A stretch of DNA of 64,000 nt from Streptomyces sp. NBC_00569. GTDB lineage: Bacteria > Actinomycetota > Actinomycetes > Streptomycetales > Streptomycetaceae. The notes beneath the pieces are model-generated. The model saw only the letters and a list, made by a program, of their open reading frames with translations, was not told where the DNA came from and did not search any database. The stretch spans positions 1,178,001 to 1,242,000 of the forward strand of contig NZ_CP107783.1 of the NCBI RefSeq assembly GCF_036345255.1, written 5' to 3'. The position numbers and the translations under genes are program-made. Position 1 is the first letter of the stretch; each line of letters starts with the position of its first letter. Shown here in pieces: positions 34,804 to 43,293 of this stretch.

Positions 34804-35784
34804 GTGACCGTCGGCCTTGAACTCCCGCACATCCCCGTCCCGTTGTCCCCCCTCGTCCTCGGCACGATGACCTTCGGCGACACCGTGGACCGAGCGACGG
34901 CCGCCGCGATGCTGGACGCCGCGCTCGACGCGGGCATCACCGGCGTGGACACCGCCAACGGCTACGCGGGCGGCGAGAGCGAGCGCATCCTCGCCGAGCT
35001 GCTGCCCGGCCGACGCGACCAGGTGGTTCTCGCCACCAAGGCCGGCATCCCGCACCCCGACCAGGGCGGGCACGCGCCGCTGTCCGCCGAGGGTCTGCGC
35101 GCTGCGCTCGAAGGAAGCCTCAAGCGCCTGGGCACCGACCACGTCGATCTCTTCTACCTGCACCAGCCGGACCGCAGGACGCCGTTGACCGAAACCCTGG
35201 CCGCCGTAGCCGAGTTCGTACAGGCGGGCAAGGTCCTCGCCCTCGGCGTCTCCAACTTCGCCGCGTGGCAGATCGCCGAGCTCAGCCGTGTGGCCGACGA
35301 GGTCGGCGCCCCGCGCCCGGCCGTCGCCCAACAGCTGCACAACCTCCTCGCGCGACGCATCGAGGAGGAGTACGCCGAGTACGCCGCCACCGCCGGCCTG
35401 CGCACGATGGTCTACAACCCGCTCGGCGGCGGCCTGCTCACCGGCCGTCACAGCTTCGAACAGGCCCCGGACGCCGGGCGCTTCGGCGACTCGAAGCTGG
35501 CCGCGATGTACCGCCAGCGGTACTGGAACGAGGATCTGTTCCGCGCCGTCACCGATCTCACCCGCGTCGCCTCCGCCGCTGGCCTGCCGCTCACCGAGCT
35601 GGCCCTGCGCTGGCTCCTTTCGCGGCCCTCCACCGACGCACTGCTGCTCGGCGGCTCCAAGGTCGACCACCTGAAGGCCAACATCGCCGCCGCGGCCGCC
35701 GGCCCGCTGCCCACGGACGTTCGGGCCGCCTGCGACGAGGTCGGCGCCCGCCTGCGCGGCCCGATGCCCGCCTACAACCGCTGA
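34804..35784 (+). CDS. Aldo/keto reductase
   Basis: 326-aa TIM-barrel NADPH oxidoreductase. Catalytic tetrad can be placed: Asp in GVDTANGYAGGE, Tyr in the same segment, Lys in VLATKAGIP and His in VDLFYLHQPD. GSKVDHLKANI near the end is the NADP-binding region. GTG start with AAGGA 9 nt upstream. First gene of the rightward operon. It probably interconverts a sugar acid or aldehyde of the pathway. Confidence 0.9.
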   Translation: MTVGLELPHIPVPLSPLVLGTMTFGDTVDRATAAAMLDAALDAGITGVDTANGYAGGESERILAELLPGRRDQVVLATKAGIPHPDQGGHAPLSAEGLRAALEGSLKRLGTDHVDLFYLHQPDRRTPLTETLAAVAEFVQAGKVLALGVSNFAAWQIAELSRVADEVGAPRPAVAQQLHNLLARRIEEEYAEYAATAGLRTMVYNPLGGGLLTGRHSFEQAPDAGRFGDSKLAAMYRQRYWNEDLFRAVTDLTRVASAAGLPLTELALRWLLSRPSTDALLLGGSKVDHLKANIAAAAAGPLPTDVRAACDEVGARLRGPMPAYNR

Positions 35785-35814
35785 CCTCGCCCCCTCTCAC
35801 AACGGAGACACACC

Positions 35815-36600
35815 ATGGCCACCGGCCGCACCTCTGCCGAGTTCACCGCCGCTCTGCGCAACCGCGAACAGCTCATCGGCTACTGGTCGTTGCTCGATTC
35901 GCCGGTCGCCGCCGAGCGCCTCGCCCGCGTCGGCTACGACTACCTGGCCTTCGACGCCCAGCACGGTCTCTTCGGCTACCAGGGCATGCTGAACAACCTC
36001 CTCGCCACCGACACCAAGGGCAGCACCGCCGTGGGCATGGTGCGCGTCGAGGCCAACGACCTCACGTACATCGGCAGGGCCCTCGACGCGGGCGCGACCG
36101 CCGTGATCGTCCCGCTGATCGACAACGCGCGGGACGCCGCCGACGCCGTCTCCGCCGTCCGCTATCCGCCGCTGGGCCGCCGCTCGTACGGACCGATGCG
36201 CGCCCAGCTGCGCATCGGCCCGAACCCGGCCGACACGCACGAACAGACCGCGGTCCTCGCGATGATCGAGACGGCCGACGGCCTGGCCGACGTCGAGGCG
36301 ATCTGTGCGACCCCCGGCCTCGACGGCATCTACGTCGGCCCGTCCGACCTGCGCCTGGCCATCGGCGGCGCGTCCTCCACCGACCCGTCCGTGCGGGACG
36401 AGTTCGAGCAGGCCCTCACCCGTGTCCGCAAGGCGGCCGAGGCGGCGGGCATCGCGGCCGGCATCCACAACGCCGACGGCGCGAGCGCCGCCCGCCGCCT
36501 CGCCGAGGGCTTCACGTTCGCGACGGTGGCGGCCGACGTCGTACACCTGCAGCAGATCGCCACGTCCCACCTGGACGCGGCGCGCGGCGGCGCGCGCTGA
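35815..36600 (+). CDS. HpcH/HpaI family aldolase
   Basis: 261 aa. Class II metal-dependent aldolase cleaving a 2-keto-3-deoxy acid to pyruvate and an aldehyde. The catalytic His lies in FDAQHGLFGYQ, metal ligands Glu in LAMIETADGL and Asp in YVGPSDLRLA. 30 bp behind the AKR gene and overlapping the next ATG by 1 base. It suggests that a second substrate, a keto-deoxy acid, is processed alongside the threonate-type acid. Confidence 0.9.
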   Translation: MATGRTSAEFTAALRNREQLIGYWSLLDSPVAAERLARVGYDYLAFDAQHGLFGYQGMLNNLLATDTKGSTAVGMVRVEANDLTYIGRALDAGATAVIVPLIDNARDAADAVSAVRYPPLGRRSYGPMRAQLRIGPNPADTHEQTAVLAMIETADGLADVEAICATPGLDGIYVGPSDLRLAIGGASSTDPSVRDEFEQALTRVRKAAEAAGIAAGIHNADGASAARRLAEGFTFATVAADVVHLQQIATSHLDAARGGAR

Positions 36601-37553
36601 TGCCGACCACGCTCATCACGACGCCCACCTTCGCCCGGCACTCGACGCGCCCCTGGCAGATCCTGGAGGAGGCCGGAGCCGGCCCCCTGCGACCGTCCGG
36701 GGACGCGGCGCTGCCCACCGGCGAACTCCTCAAGTACGCGCCCGGCGCGGACGCGTTGATCGTCGGCATGGACGCGATCACCGCCGAGGTGATGGACGCC
36801 GCGCCCCGCCTCAGGGTGATCGCCAAGCACGGCGTCGGCGTCGACACCATCGACGTGGCCGCCGCCCACGCGCGAGGGATTCCGGTCGTGTGCGCGCCGG
36901 GCAGCAACTCGCACGCGGTGGCCGAGTACACCTTCGGCCTGCTCCTGTCCGCGACCCGCTCCCTCGCCGCCTCGCACGTCGCGGTGGCGGCGGGTGGCTG
37001 GCCCAAGCTGTTCGGTCCGGAACTGCGCGGCAAGACGCTGGGCATCATCGGGTTCGGCCGCATCGGCCGCCTTCTGGCCGGCTACGCGCGCGCTTTCGGA
37101 ATGGAGCTGCTCGCCCACGACCCGTACGTCCCGGACGCCGGCATACGCGCGCACGGCGCCGAACCGGCCGCGCTCGAAACCCTGTTGGCGCGGGCGGACG
37201 CCGTCAGCCTGCACACCCCGCCCGACCCGTCCGGCACCCCGCTGCTCGACCGGGCCCGCCTGGCGGCGATGAAGCAGGGCGCGATCCTGGTCAACGCCGC
37301 GCGCGGCGGCCTCGTCGACGAACACGCACTCGCCGACCTGCTCGGCTCCGGGCACCTCGGGGCCGCGGCCCTCGACGCGTTCAGCACCGAGCCGCTGCCC
37401 GCCGACCACCCGCTGCGCGAGGCCCCGCGCACGCTCCTCACCTCGCACATGGCCGCCTGCACGCCCGAGGCCAACCGGGCCATGGGCGCGATGGTGGCCG
37501 ACGACGTCGTCCGCGTTCTCGCGGGCAACGAGCCGCTCCATCAGGCGCGTTGA
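36600..37553 (+). CDS. D-isomer-specific 2-hydroxyacid dehydrogenase
   Basis: 317 aa, phosphoglycerate dehydrogenase-like. NAD-binding LGIIGFGRIGRLLAG, catalytic Arg in NAARGGLVDE and His in TSHMAACTPEA. The start overlaps the aldolase stop (TGATG), so the two are coupled. Likely oxidises a 2-hydroxyacid of the acid-sugar pathway or reduces its keto product. Confidence 0.9.
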   Translation: MPTTLITTPTFARHSTRPWQILEEAGAGPLRPSGDAALPTGELLKYAPGADALIVGMDAITAEVMDAAPRLRVIAKHGVGVDTIDVAAAHARGIPVVCAPGSNSHAVAEYTFGLLLSATRSLAASHVAVAAGGWPKLFGPELRGKTLGIIGFGRIGRLLAGYARAFGMELLAHDPYVPDAGIRAHGAEPAALETLLARADAVSLHTPPDPSGTPLLDRARLAAMKQGAILVNAARGGLVDEHALADLLGSGHLGAAALDAFSTEPLPADHPLREAPRTLLTSHMAACTPEANRAMGAMVADDVVRVLAGNEPLHQAR

Positions 37554-37664
37554 GACCCAGGACGCCTGCGCACTGCGACACCACGGCACCACGGCACCAC
37601 GGCACGACCCTGTCCCCATTCCGGATTCCGGCGACGACGCCGGAGGATCCCCCAAGGACCTGAC

Positions 37665-39092
37665 ATGGCCACCTCGACCGACGGCGCCACGGCGGCGCCA
37701 CCCACCGCGCAGACCGACCCGTACGCACTGCGCGCCGAAGACGCCCGCCCGGCCCCCGAGACCTTCCGCGGCCGACTGCGCCGGCTCGGCCCCGGACTCG
37801 TGCTGTCCGCCGCCGTCGTCGGCTCCGGTGAACTGATCACCACCACCTCGCTCGGCGCGAAGGCAGGCTTCGCCCTCCTGTGGCTGGTCATCGTCTCCAC
37901 CATGGTCAAGGTGTGGGTCCAGATGGAACTGGCCCGCTGGACCATCCTCAACGGACGCCCCGCGCTCGACGGCTTCCGTGACGTCAGCCCCCGGATCGGC
38001 CCCCTCAGCTGGATCAACTGGCTCTGGATCGGCATGGACTTCGCCAAGATGTTCCAGCGCGGCGGCATCATCGGCGGTACCGCGGCGGCGTGCTCGATCC
38101 TCCTGCCGATCCACGGCGCGTCGCTGAGCACGTCCTCGTTGACCATCTGGGCGCTCATCGTCACCGGTGCCGCCGTCCTCATCCTCCAGACGGGCAAATA
38201 CCACGTCGTCGAGCGGGTCGAGGTCATCGGCATCACGCTCAAGACGGTCATCACCTTCGGCCTGGCCCTCGCCCTGCCGTTCACCGCCTTCGGGTACGGC
38301 ACCGGGCAGCTCGCCGACGGACTGAGCTTCCAGATCCCCGCGGGCACGGTCGGCATCGCGCTCGCCATGTTCGGCATCACCGGTGTCGGTGCCGACGAGA
38401 TGACGACGTACACGTACTGGTGTCTGGAGAAGGGCTATGCCCGTTGGACCGGCCCGGACGACGGCACCGAACAGCGCGCGCAGCGCGCCGAGGGCTGGCT
38501 CAAGGTCATGCGGCTCGACGTGGGTGTCTCGTGGATCGTGTGCACCGTCTGCACCCTGTCCTTCTACGTCATCGGCGCCTCGGTGCTGCACCCGCAGGGC
38601 CTGGTGCCCGAGGGCAACGACATGATCACCACGCTGTCGCACATCTATACCGACACGCTGGGCCCCTGGGCCGAGTACCTGTTCCTGGCCGGCGCGATCG
38701 CCGTCCTCTTCTCGGTCACCGTCGCCTCGTCGGCCAGCGTCCCACGCCTGTGGACCAACACCCTCGGCCTGCTCGGCGTGGTGAACTGGCACGACCTGCG
38801 CTCACGCACCCGCACCATCCGCATCCTCACCTGCTGCCTGCCTCCGGTGTGGATGTGCTTCTTCCTGTGGGTCCAGTCCCCGGTCCTGATGGTGCAGATC
38901 GGCGGCATCGGTGGCGGCATCTTCCTGCTCGCCGTCGTGGTCGCGGTCTGGCGTCTGCGCTACACCGGTGTCCCGCCCCGCTTCCGCTCCAACCCCTGGC
39001 TGACTGCCGCACTCGTCCTGAGCAGCGCGGCGATTCTCTTCCTCGGGGTGTACGCGGTCCTCGACACGCTGGGGCTCACACCCGGCAGCTGA
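37665..39092 (+). CDS. Nramp-family-related transporter lacking the metal motif
   Basis: 475 aa with about 11-12 TM helices. Overall an Nramp (SLC11) protein, but TM1, which in metal transporters reads DPGN, here reads VVGSGELITTTS. TM6 has FGITGVGADEMTT in place of the M-P-H motif. Loss of both metal-coordinating motifs makes Mn/Fe transport unlikely. Position as last gene of the acid-sugar operon points to uptake of an organic acid. AAGGA lies 7 nt before the ATG. Confidence 0.82.
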   Translation: MATSTDGATAAPPTAQTDPYALRAEDARPAPETFRGRLRRLGPGLVLSAAVVGSGELITTTSLGAKAGFALLWLVIVSTMVKVWVQMELARWTILNGRPALDGFRDVSPRIGPLSWINWLWIGMDFAKMFQRGGIIGGTAAACSILLPIHGASLSTSSLTIWALIVTGAAVLILQTGKYHVVERVEVIGITLKTVITFGLALALPFTAFGYGTGQLADGLSFQIPAGTVGIALAMFGITGVGADEMTTYTYWCLEKGYARWTGPDDGTEQRAQRAEGWLKVMRLDVGVSWIVCTVCTLSFYVIGASVLHPQGLVPEGNDMITTLSHIYTDTLGPWAEYLFLAGAIAVLFSVTVASSASVPRLWTNTLGLLGVVNWHDLRSRTRTIRILTCCLPPVWMCFFLWVQSPVLMVQIGGIGGGIFLLAVVVAVWRLRYTGVPPRFRSNPWLTAALVLSSAAILFLGVYAVLDTLGLTPGS

Positions 39093-39118
39093 ATGCGGCG
39101 GCTGGGCACAGTGGAAGC

Positions 39119-39544
39119 ATGAACGCGGACAACAGGAACATTCTGGCTCGGGGACGCGTGGCGACCCGGCTGCCGGCCCAGGACCTGGACCGAGCACGTC
39201 GCTTCTACGCCGAACAGCTCGGTCTCGACCCCGTCGACGAACGGCCCGGCGGACTGCTGTATCGGTGCGGGGACACGGAGTTCGCCCTGTTCGAGTCGAC
39301 GGGAGCCGCGCCCGGCACCTTCACCCAGATGGGATGGCAGGTCGACGACGTCGAGACGATCGTGGCGGAGCTCAAGCAGCGCGGCGTGGTGTTCGACGAG
39401 GTCGACCTGCCCGGGTTGCGGACGAAGGACGGGATCGCCGAGATCGACGGCAACTACCCGAGCAAGGGCGCACGGGGAGAACGCGCCGCCTGGTTCCGTG
39501 ACAGCGAGGGAAACCTGCTGGGTATCGGCGAGCCGGTCGCCTGA
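39119..39544 (+). CDS. VOC family (glyoxalase-like) protein
   Basis: 141 aa, single-domain VOC fold: RVATRLPAQDLDRARRFYAE at the N-terminus, a WQVDDVETIVAELK middle and FRDSEGNLLGIGEP at the end. The usual first metal His is Thr here (ATRL), so it may be non-catalytic or a resistance/binding protein. 26 bp behind the transporter but with a weak ribosome site (GGAAGC), so operon membership is unsure. Confidence 0.82.
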   Translation: MNADNRNILARGRVATRLPAQDLDRARRFYAEQLGLDPVDERPGGLLYRCGDTEFALFESTGAAPGTFTQMGWQVDDVETIVAELKQRGVVFDEVDLPGLRTKDGIAEIDGNYPSKGARGERAAWFRDSEGNLLGIGEPVA

Positions 39545-39736
39545 GCGGGCCACACCGTGGCCCGGCCGACTGCCCGCACAGCCGGGGTGGCCCCGACGGA
39601 CCCGGCCGCGCGGGCGTCACTGGCTGATCACCACGCGTTCGCCGGCAAGATCAGCGGCGAGATCCGCCGCCGCCTCCCCCGCCTCCCTCAGCTGCCCCGC
39701 GGCCTCAGGCCGGCCCGCATCGGTGACACTTGGGGC

Positions 39737-41383
39737 ATGCAGCTTTCCCCGCCCGGCCCTCCCCCCACGCCTGATGCAGCCGACGCGCACGGCGGTGGTT
39801 CGCCCACGCTGGGGCAGGCCGTCGGGGTGGTCGGGCCGGACGTGGTCGAGGTGCTGCGGGCGCCGTGCGGCACGGACGTGCCGGTGAGCGGGGCCGGGGT
39901 GTTCGACGAGGGCGAGACCTTGCAGGCACGGGGGCGGATCCTCATCGCGCCCGGCGTCGACACGTCCGCGCCGGGCGCCGCGGGCGTGCTCCGCGCGGCG
40001 GATCGCGCCGGGGCGGCGGCCGTGGTGCTGCGGCGTGGCACCCAGGGGATCGCGCCCTCGCTCGCCGAGGCCGCCGACGAGGTGTCGACCGCCCTGCTCG
40101 CCCGGGCCCCGTGGATCGAGTGGGGCGAGCTGATCGGACTCCTGCGGGCGGCCATCGCCCGTACCGGTGCGGCGGCGCCCACCGAGGCGTCGGCCGACGT
40201 GGCGCTCGGTGATCTGCCGGGGCTCGCTCTGGCGCTGGCCGCGCTGGTGGGCGGCGCGATCACCGTCGAGGACCCCGAGTCGAACGTCCTGGCGTACTCG
40301 CCGACCGCGGACACCGCCGACCCGCTGCGCAGGCTGACGATCCTGGGCCGCCGGGTACCGAGCTGGCGGGTGACCGAACTCGCCGAGAGCGGTTTCCTCA
40401 CCACGCTGTGGGCGAGCGGCGACGTGGTGCACCGGCCCGCGGACGCACGGTTCCCCGAACGCCTCGCGGTCGCCGTGCGGGCCGGCGACGAGATCCTCGG
40501 GTCCCTGTGGGCGGCCGCCGACGGTGAGCCGCTGCCCTCCGGGGCCCGGGACGCGCTGCGGCAGGCGGCCGTCATCGCCGTACCGCATCTGCTGCACCAC
40601 CGGCTGCGGTCCCGGTCCGCCGCCAGCCGCCGCCGGTACGCGGTGCGGGCCCTGTTCGAGGAGCGTCCGCCGGACGTGTCCGCGGCGGCGGCCGTGCTCG
40701 GGGTCGAGGCCGGGCAGGCGTGCACCGTACTCACGGCCGGCGCGGCGGCCGTGATCGCACCCGACGTACTGGACCGGGCCTTCCATCTGGCCTCCCTCCG
40801 TGTCGCCGCGCACCACACCCCGGCCTTCGCGCACCGCGACGGCGACCGGCTCGACGTCCTGGTGGCCGGAACCGGGGCGGGGGACGGCGTGGACCGGCTG
40901 GCACGCGACCTGGCCGCCGTACTGCGCGGCGCCGGGGTGCGGCCGCTGGTCGCGGTGGGGCCCGCCGTCGGGGGGCTCGGCGACGCCGCCGCCTCGCGTG
41001 CGGGGGCCGCCCAGGTGCTGCGGGTGCTGCGCGAGCGCGGCGGTCCCGAGACGGCCGGCGCCGAGGACGTCCGGTTCGCCATGGACGCGCTCCGGGTGAC
41101 CGATGCGGTCGCCGAACACGTGCCGTCGGCCGCCGACGCGGTGGCCGCGCTGCTCGAGCACGACGAGCGGCACGGGACCGACCTGCCGCGCACCGTCGCC
41201 GCGCACCTGGTGTTCTTCGGTGACGCGGCGGCCACCGCCCGCTATGTGGGGGTTCACACCAATACGCTGCGGTACCGCCTGCGCCGTGCCGGTGAGCTGT
41301 GCGGCATCGACCTCACCGATCCCGACGTGCGGCTGCTGGTGGAGCTGGGGCTACGGCGGGCCGGGCTGATCCCGCTGCCCTGA
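39737..41383 (+). CDS. PucR family transcriptional regulator
   Basis: 548 aa. An N-terminal PucR/purine-catabolism-type domain (VVEVLRAPCGTDVPVSG…), a middle GGDEF-like/GAF-like region, and a C-terminal PucR HTH_30 (ATARYVGVHTNTLRYRLRR, about 505-523). ATG at 39737 was chosen with GGGG upstream; a longer frame opens at 39557 but its first 60 residues lack character. It precedes the decarboxylase-permease pair and probably activates it through the palindromes at 41389-41437. Confidence 0.87.
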   Translation: MQLSPPGPPPTPDAADAHGGGSPTLGQAVGVVGPDVVEVLRAPCGTDVPVSGAGVFDEGETLQARGRILIAPGVDTSAPGAAGVLRAADRAGAAAVVLRRGTQGIAPSLAEAADEVSTALLARAPWIEWGELIGLLRAAIARTGAAAPTEASADVALGDLPGLALALAALVGGAITVEDPESNVLAYSPTADTADPLRRLTILGRRVPSWRVTELAESGFLTTLWASGDVVHRPADARFPERLAVAVRAGDEILGSLWAAADGEPLPSGARDALRQAAVIAVPHLLHHRLRSRSAASRRRYAVRALFEERPPDVSAAAAVLGVEAGQACTVLTAGAAAVIAPDVLDRAFHLASLRVAAHHTPAFAHRDGDRLDVLVAGTGAGDGVDRLARDLAAVLRGAGVRPLVAVGPAVGGLGDAAASRAGAAQVLRVLRERGGPETAGAEDVRFAMDALRVTDAVAEHVPSAADAVAALLEHDERHGTDLPRTVAAHLVFFGDAAATARYVGVHTNTLRYRLRRAGELCGIDLTDPDVRLLVELGLRRAGLIPLP

Positions 41384-41388
41384 ACGGG

Positions 41389-41437
41389 CGTGGTGCGGGC
41401 GCACCACGACGTCCCCCTCCGCGTCGTGCGGGCGCAC
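41389..41437. promoter_or_regulatory. Pair of palindromic sites between PucR and decarboxylase genes
   Basis: CGTGGTGCGGGCGCACCACG (41389-41408) is a perfect 9-2-9 palindrome. A second GTGCGGGCGCACCA follows, with the shared GTGCGGGCGCAC cores 33 bp apart, about three helical turns. Probable regulator binding sites. Confidence 0.6.
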
Positions 41438-41678
41438 CATGGAGAGGTGGGCGGGGCCCGACGCTTGTGCGCGGCCACGACGGGAGCGGCGCGGACTTCG
41501 TGCCGGAGCACGCTGACAGTGCGGGGCTCGGGCCTGCACAGTGAACCGGGGCGGAGCGCACGGGCGAGGAGCCGGTGGCGTGGACACCGCCCGCGGCCGC
41601 CGCAGTCGGCGGCCCGCCAGGCGGTCGATCCGCCGGGCACCCAGCCGGCAGTGCGCAGTGAGAAGGCAGGAACACCCC

Positions 41679-43031
41679 ATGACCATGGCCCCGGAATCCG
41701 TCGTCCGCAGGGAGGCGGCCGTGCGCGCCGCCGCCGAGCAGGGCCTGGTCGGCGCGCAGGCGCCGGTCCTCGGCCTGCTCGACGTGGCGGGGATCCGCGG
41801 CGCCGCCCGCGAGCTGCGCGAAGCGTTCGCTTTCGACGGGGTCTCGGTACAGCACACGTTCGCGGTGAAGGCCGCCTCGCTCGTGCCGGTCCTCGCGCTG
41901 CTGAACGAGGAGGGCGTGGGCGCGGAGGTGGCCAGCGTCGGCGAGCTGGAACTGGCCCGCGCCGCGGGCGTCCCCGCCGAACGGATCGTCTTCGACTCCC
42001 CGGCCAAGACGATGGACGAGCTGCGCGACACTCTCGCCCACGGCATCGCGGTCAACGCCGACAACCCGCAGGAGCTGGACCGGGTCGACGCCGTCGTCGC
42101 CGATCTCGGCGTCGGCTGCGCGCCTGTGGGACTGCGGGTCAACCCGCAGGTCGGCGGCGGTTCGATCGGAGCGATGAGCACGGCGACGGCCACGTCCAAG
42201 TTCGGCGTGGCGCTGCGCGACGAGGGCGCGGAGCAGTGGGTGCTCGACGCCTACCTGCTGCGCCCGTGGATGACACGGCTGCACACCCACACCGGCTCCC
42301 AGGGTGTCGCCCTGGAACTGATGGCCGAAGGGGTGCGGGCCGCGTACGAGCTGGCGGAGAAGATCAACGCGCACGTCGGCCGGCAGCAGATCGACACCCT
42401 CGACATCGGCGGCGGCCTGCCCGTGAACTTCGCCTCGGACGAGGTGACCCCGGCCTTCGCGCAGTACGCGCGGCTGCTGCGGGAGACCGTGCCCGGCCTG
42501 TTCGACGGGCGCTACACGCTCGTCACCGAGTTCGGCCGTTCGCTGCTGGCCAAGCAGGGGCTGATCATGGCGTACGTCGAGTACACCAAGACCTCCGGCG
42601 GCCGGCGGATCGCCGTCACGCACGCCGGGGCGCAGGTGGCCACGCGCACCGTGTTCGTGCCCGAGTCGTGGCCGCTGCGCGTGGGCGCGTACGACGCCGA
42701 CGGCCGGCCCAGGACGACCGAGCCGCTGGTGCAGGACGTCGCCGGGCCGTGCTGCTTCGCCGGGGACCTGGTGGCGCGGGAGCGGGAGCTGCCCGAGCTG
42801 GCGCCCGGTGACCTGGTCGCGCTGTACGACACCGGGGCCTATTACTTCTCGACCCATTTCCACTACAACAGCCTTCCGCGCCCTGCTGTGTACGGATATG
42901 CCGTGTCGGACGCGGGCGTGGTGACGTTCGCTCCGGTCAGGTCCGCCCAGACCGTGGCCGAGGTGGTCGCGGAGTCCGGTGCGGCGCAGGCCACCTCGCT
43001 GCTCGGGCTGACCGGCCGACCCTCTTCGTAG
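41679..43031 (+). CDS. Fold-type III PLP decarboxylase (LysA/ornithine decarboxylase family), atypical
   Basis: 450 aa. PLP Lys in QHTFAVKAAS, the HTHTGSQ loop and the DIGGGLPVNF phosphate site place it in group IV decarboxylases. The EPGR motif reads EFGR and the CESGD substrate motif reads CFAGD, losing the Glu that contacts the distal amino group of diaminopimelate. It is therefore unlikely to be the lysine biosynthetic enzyme. AGGA lies 8 nt before the ATG. With the permease behind it, a catabolic amino-acid decarboxylase or racemase-like enzyme is likely. Confidence 0.85.
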   Translation: MTMAPESVVRREAAVRAAAEQGLVGAQAPVLGLLDVAGIRGAARELREAFAFDGVSVQHTFAVKAASLVPVLALLNEEGVGAEVASVGELELARAAGVPAERIVFDSPAKTMDELRDTLAHGIAVNADNPQELDRVDAVVADLGVGCAPVGLRVNPQVGGGSIGAMSTATATSKFGVALRDEGAEQWVLDAYLLRPWMTRLHTHTGSQGVALELMAEGVRAAYELAEKINAHVGRQQIDTLDIGGGLPVNFASDEVTPAFAQYARLLRETVPGLFDGRYTLVTEFGRSLLAKQGLIMAYVEYTKTSGGRRIAVTHAGAQVATRTVFVPESWPLRVGAYDADGRPRTTEPLVQDVAGPCCFAGDLVARERELPELAPGDLVALYDTGAYYFSTHFHYNSLPRPAVYGYAVSDAGVVTFAPVRSAQTVAEVVAESGAAQATSLLGLTGRPSS

Positions 43032-43293
43032 GGGAGCTCCCCACCTGGGAAAAGTTGCCCCAGGAAACGGTTTAAGGTGGCGTGACGCCGCGTGGTCATC
43101 CCGCGGCGCCCCACCGGGACACTGCGTTCCTCGCGTGATCCGCACAGCATCACGCCAGGTCCGCCGCTGTCCCGCTCTGCCGGCCCGCCGTACGGGGGGA
43201 CGGGCCCTGTCCAACAGGTATGCCGCGCCGCTTTCCGGCGTTCGCTTTCGCGTGCGCGGGGGTGCGGTGTACCGCTATGCACGTCGGAGAAAC

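Noticed and set aside
37577..37610. Short CACCACGG repeats before the Nramp-like gene
   Set aside because: Only about three 9-bp units, no spacers; not a CRISPR and probably simple sequence.
41679..43031. lysA diaminopimelate decarboxylase
   Set aside because: CFAGD replaces CESGD and EFGR replaces EPGR, and neighbours are a PucR regulator and a permease.
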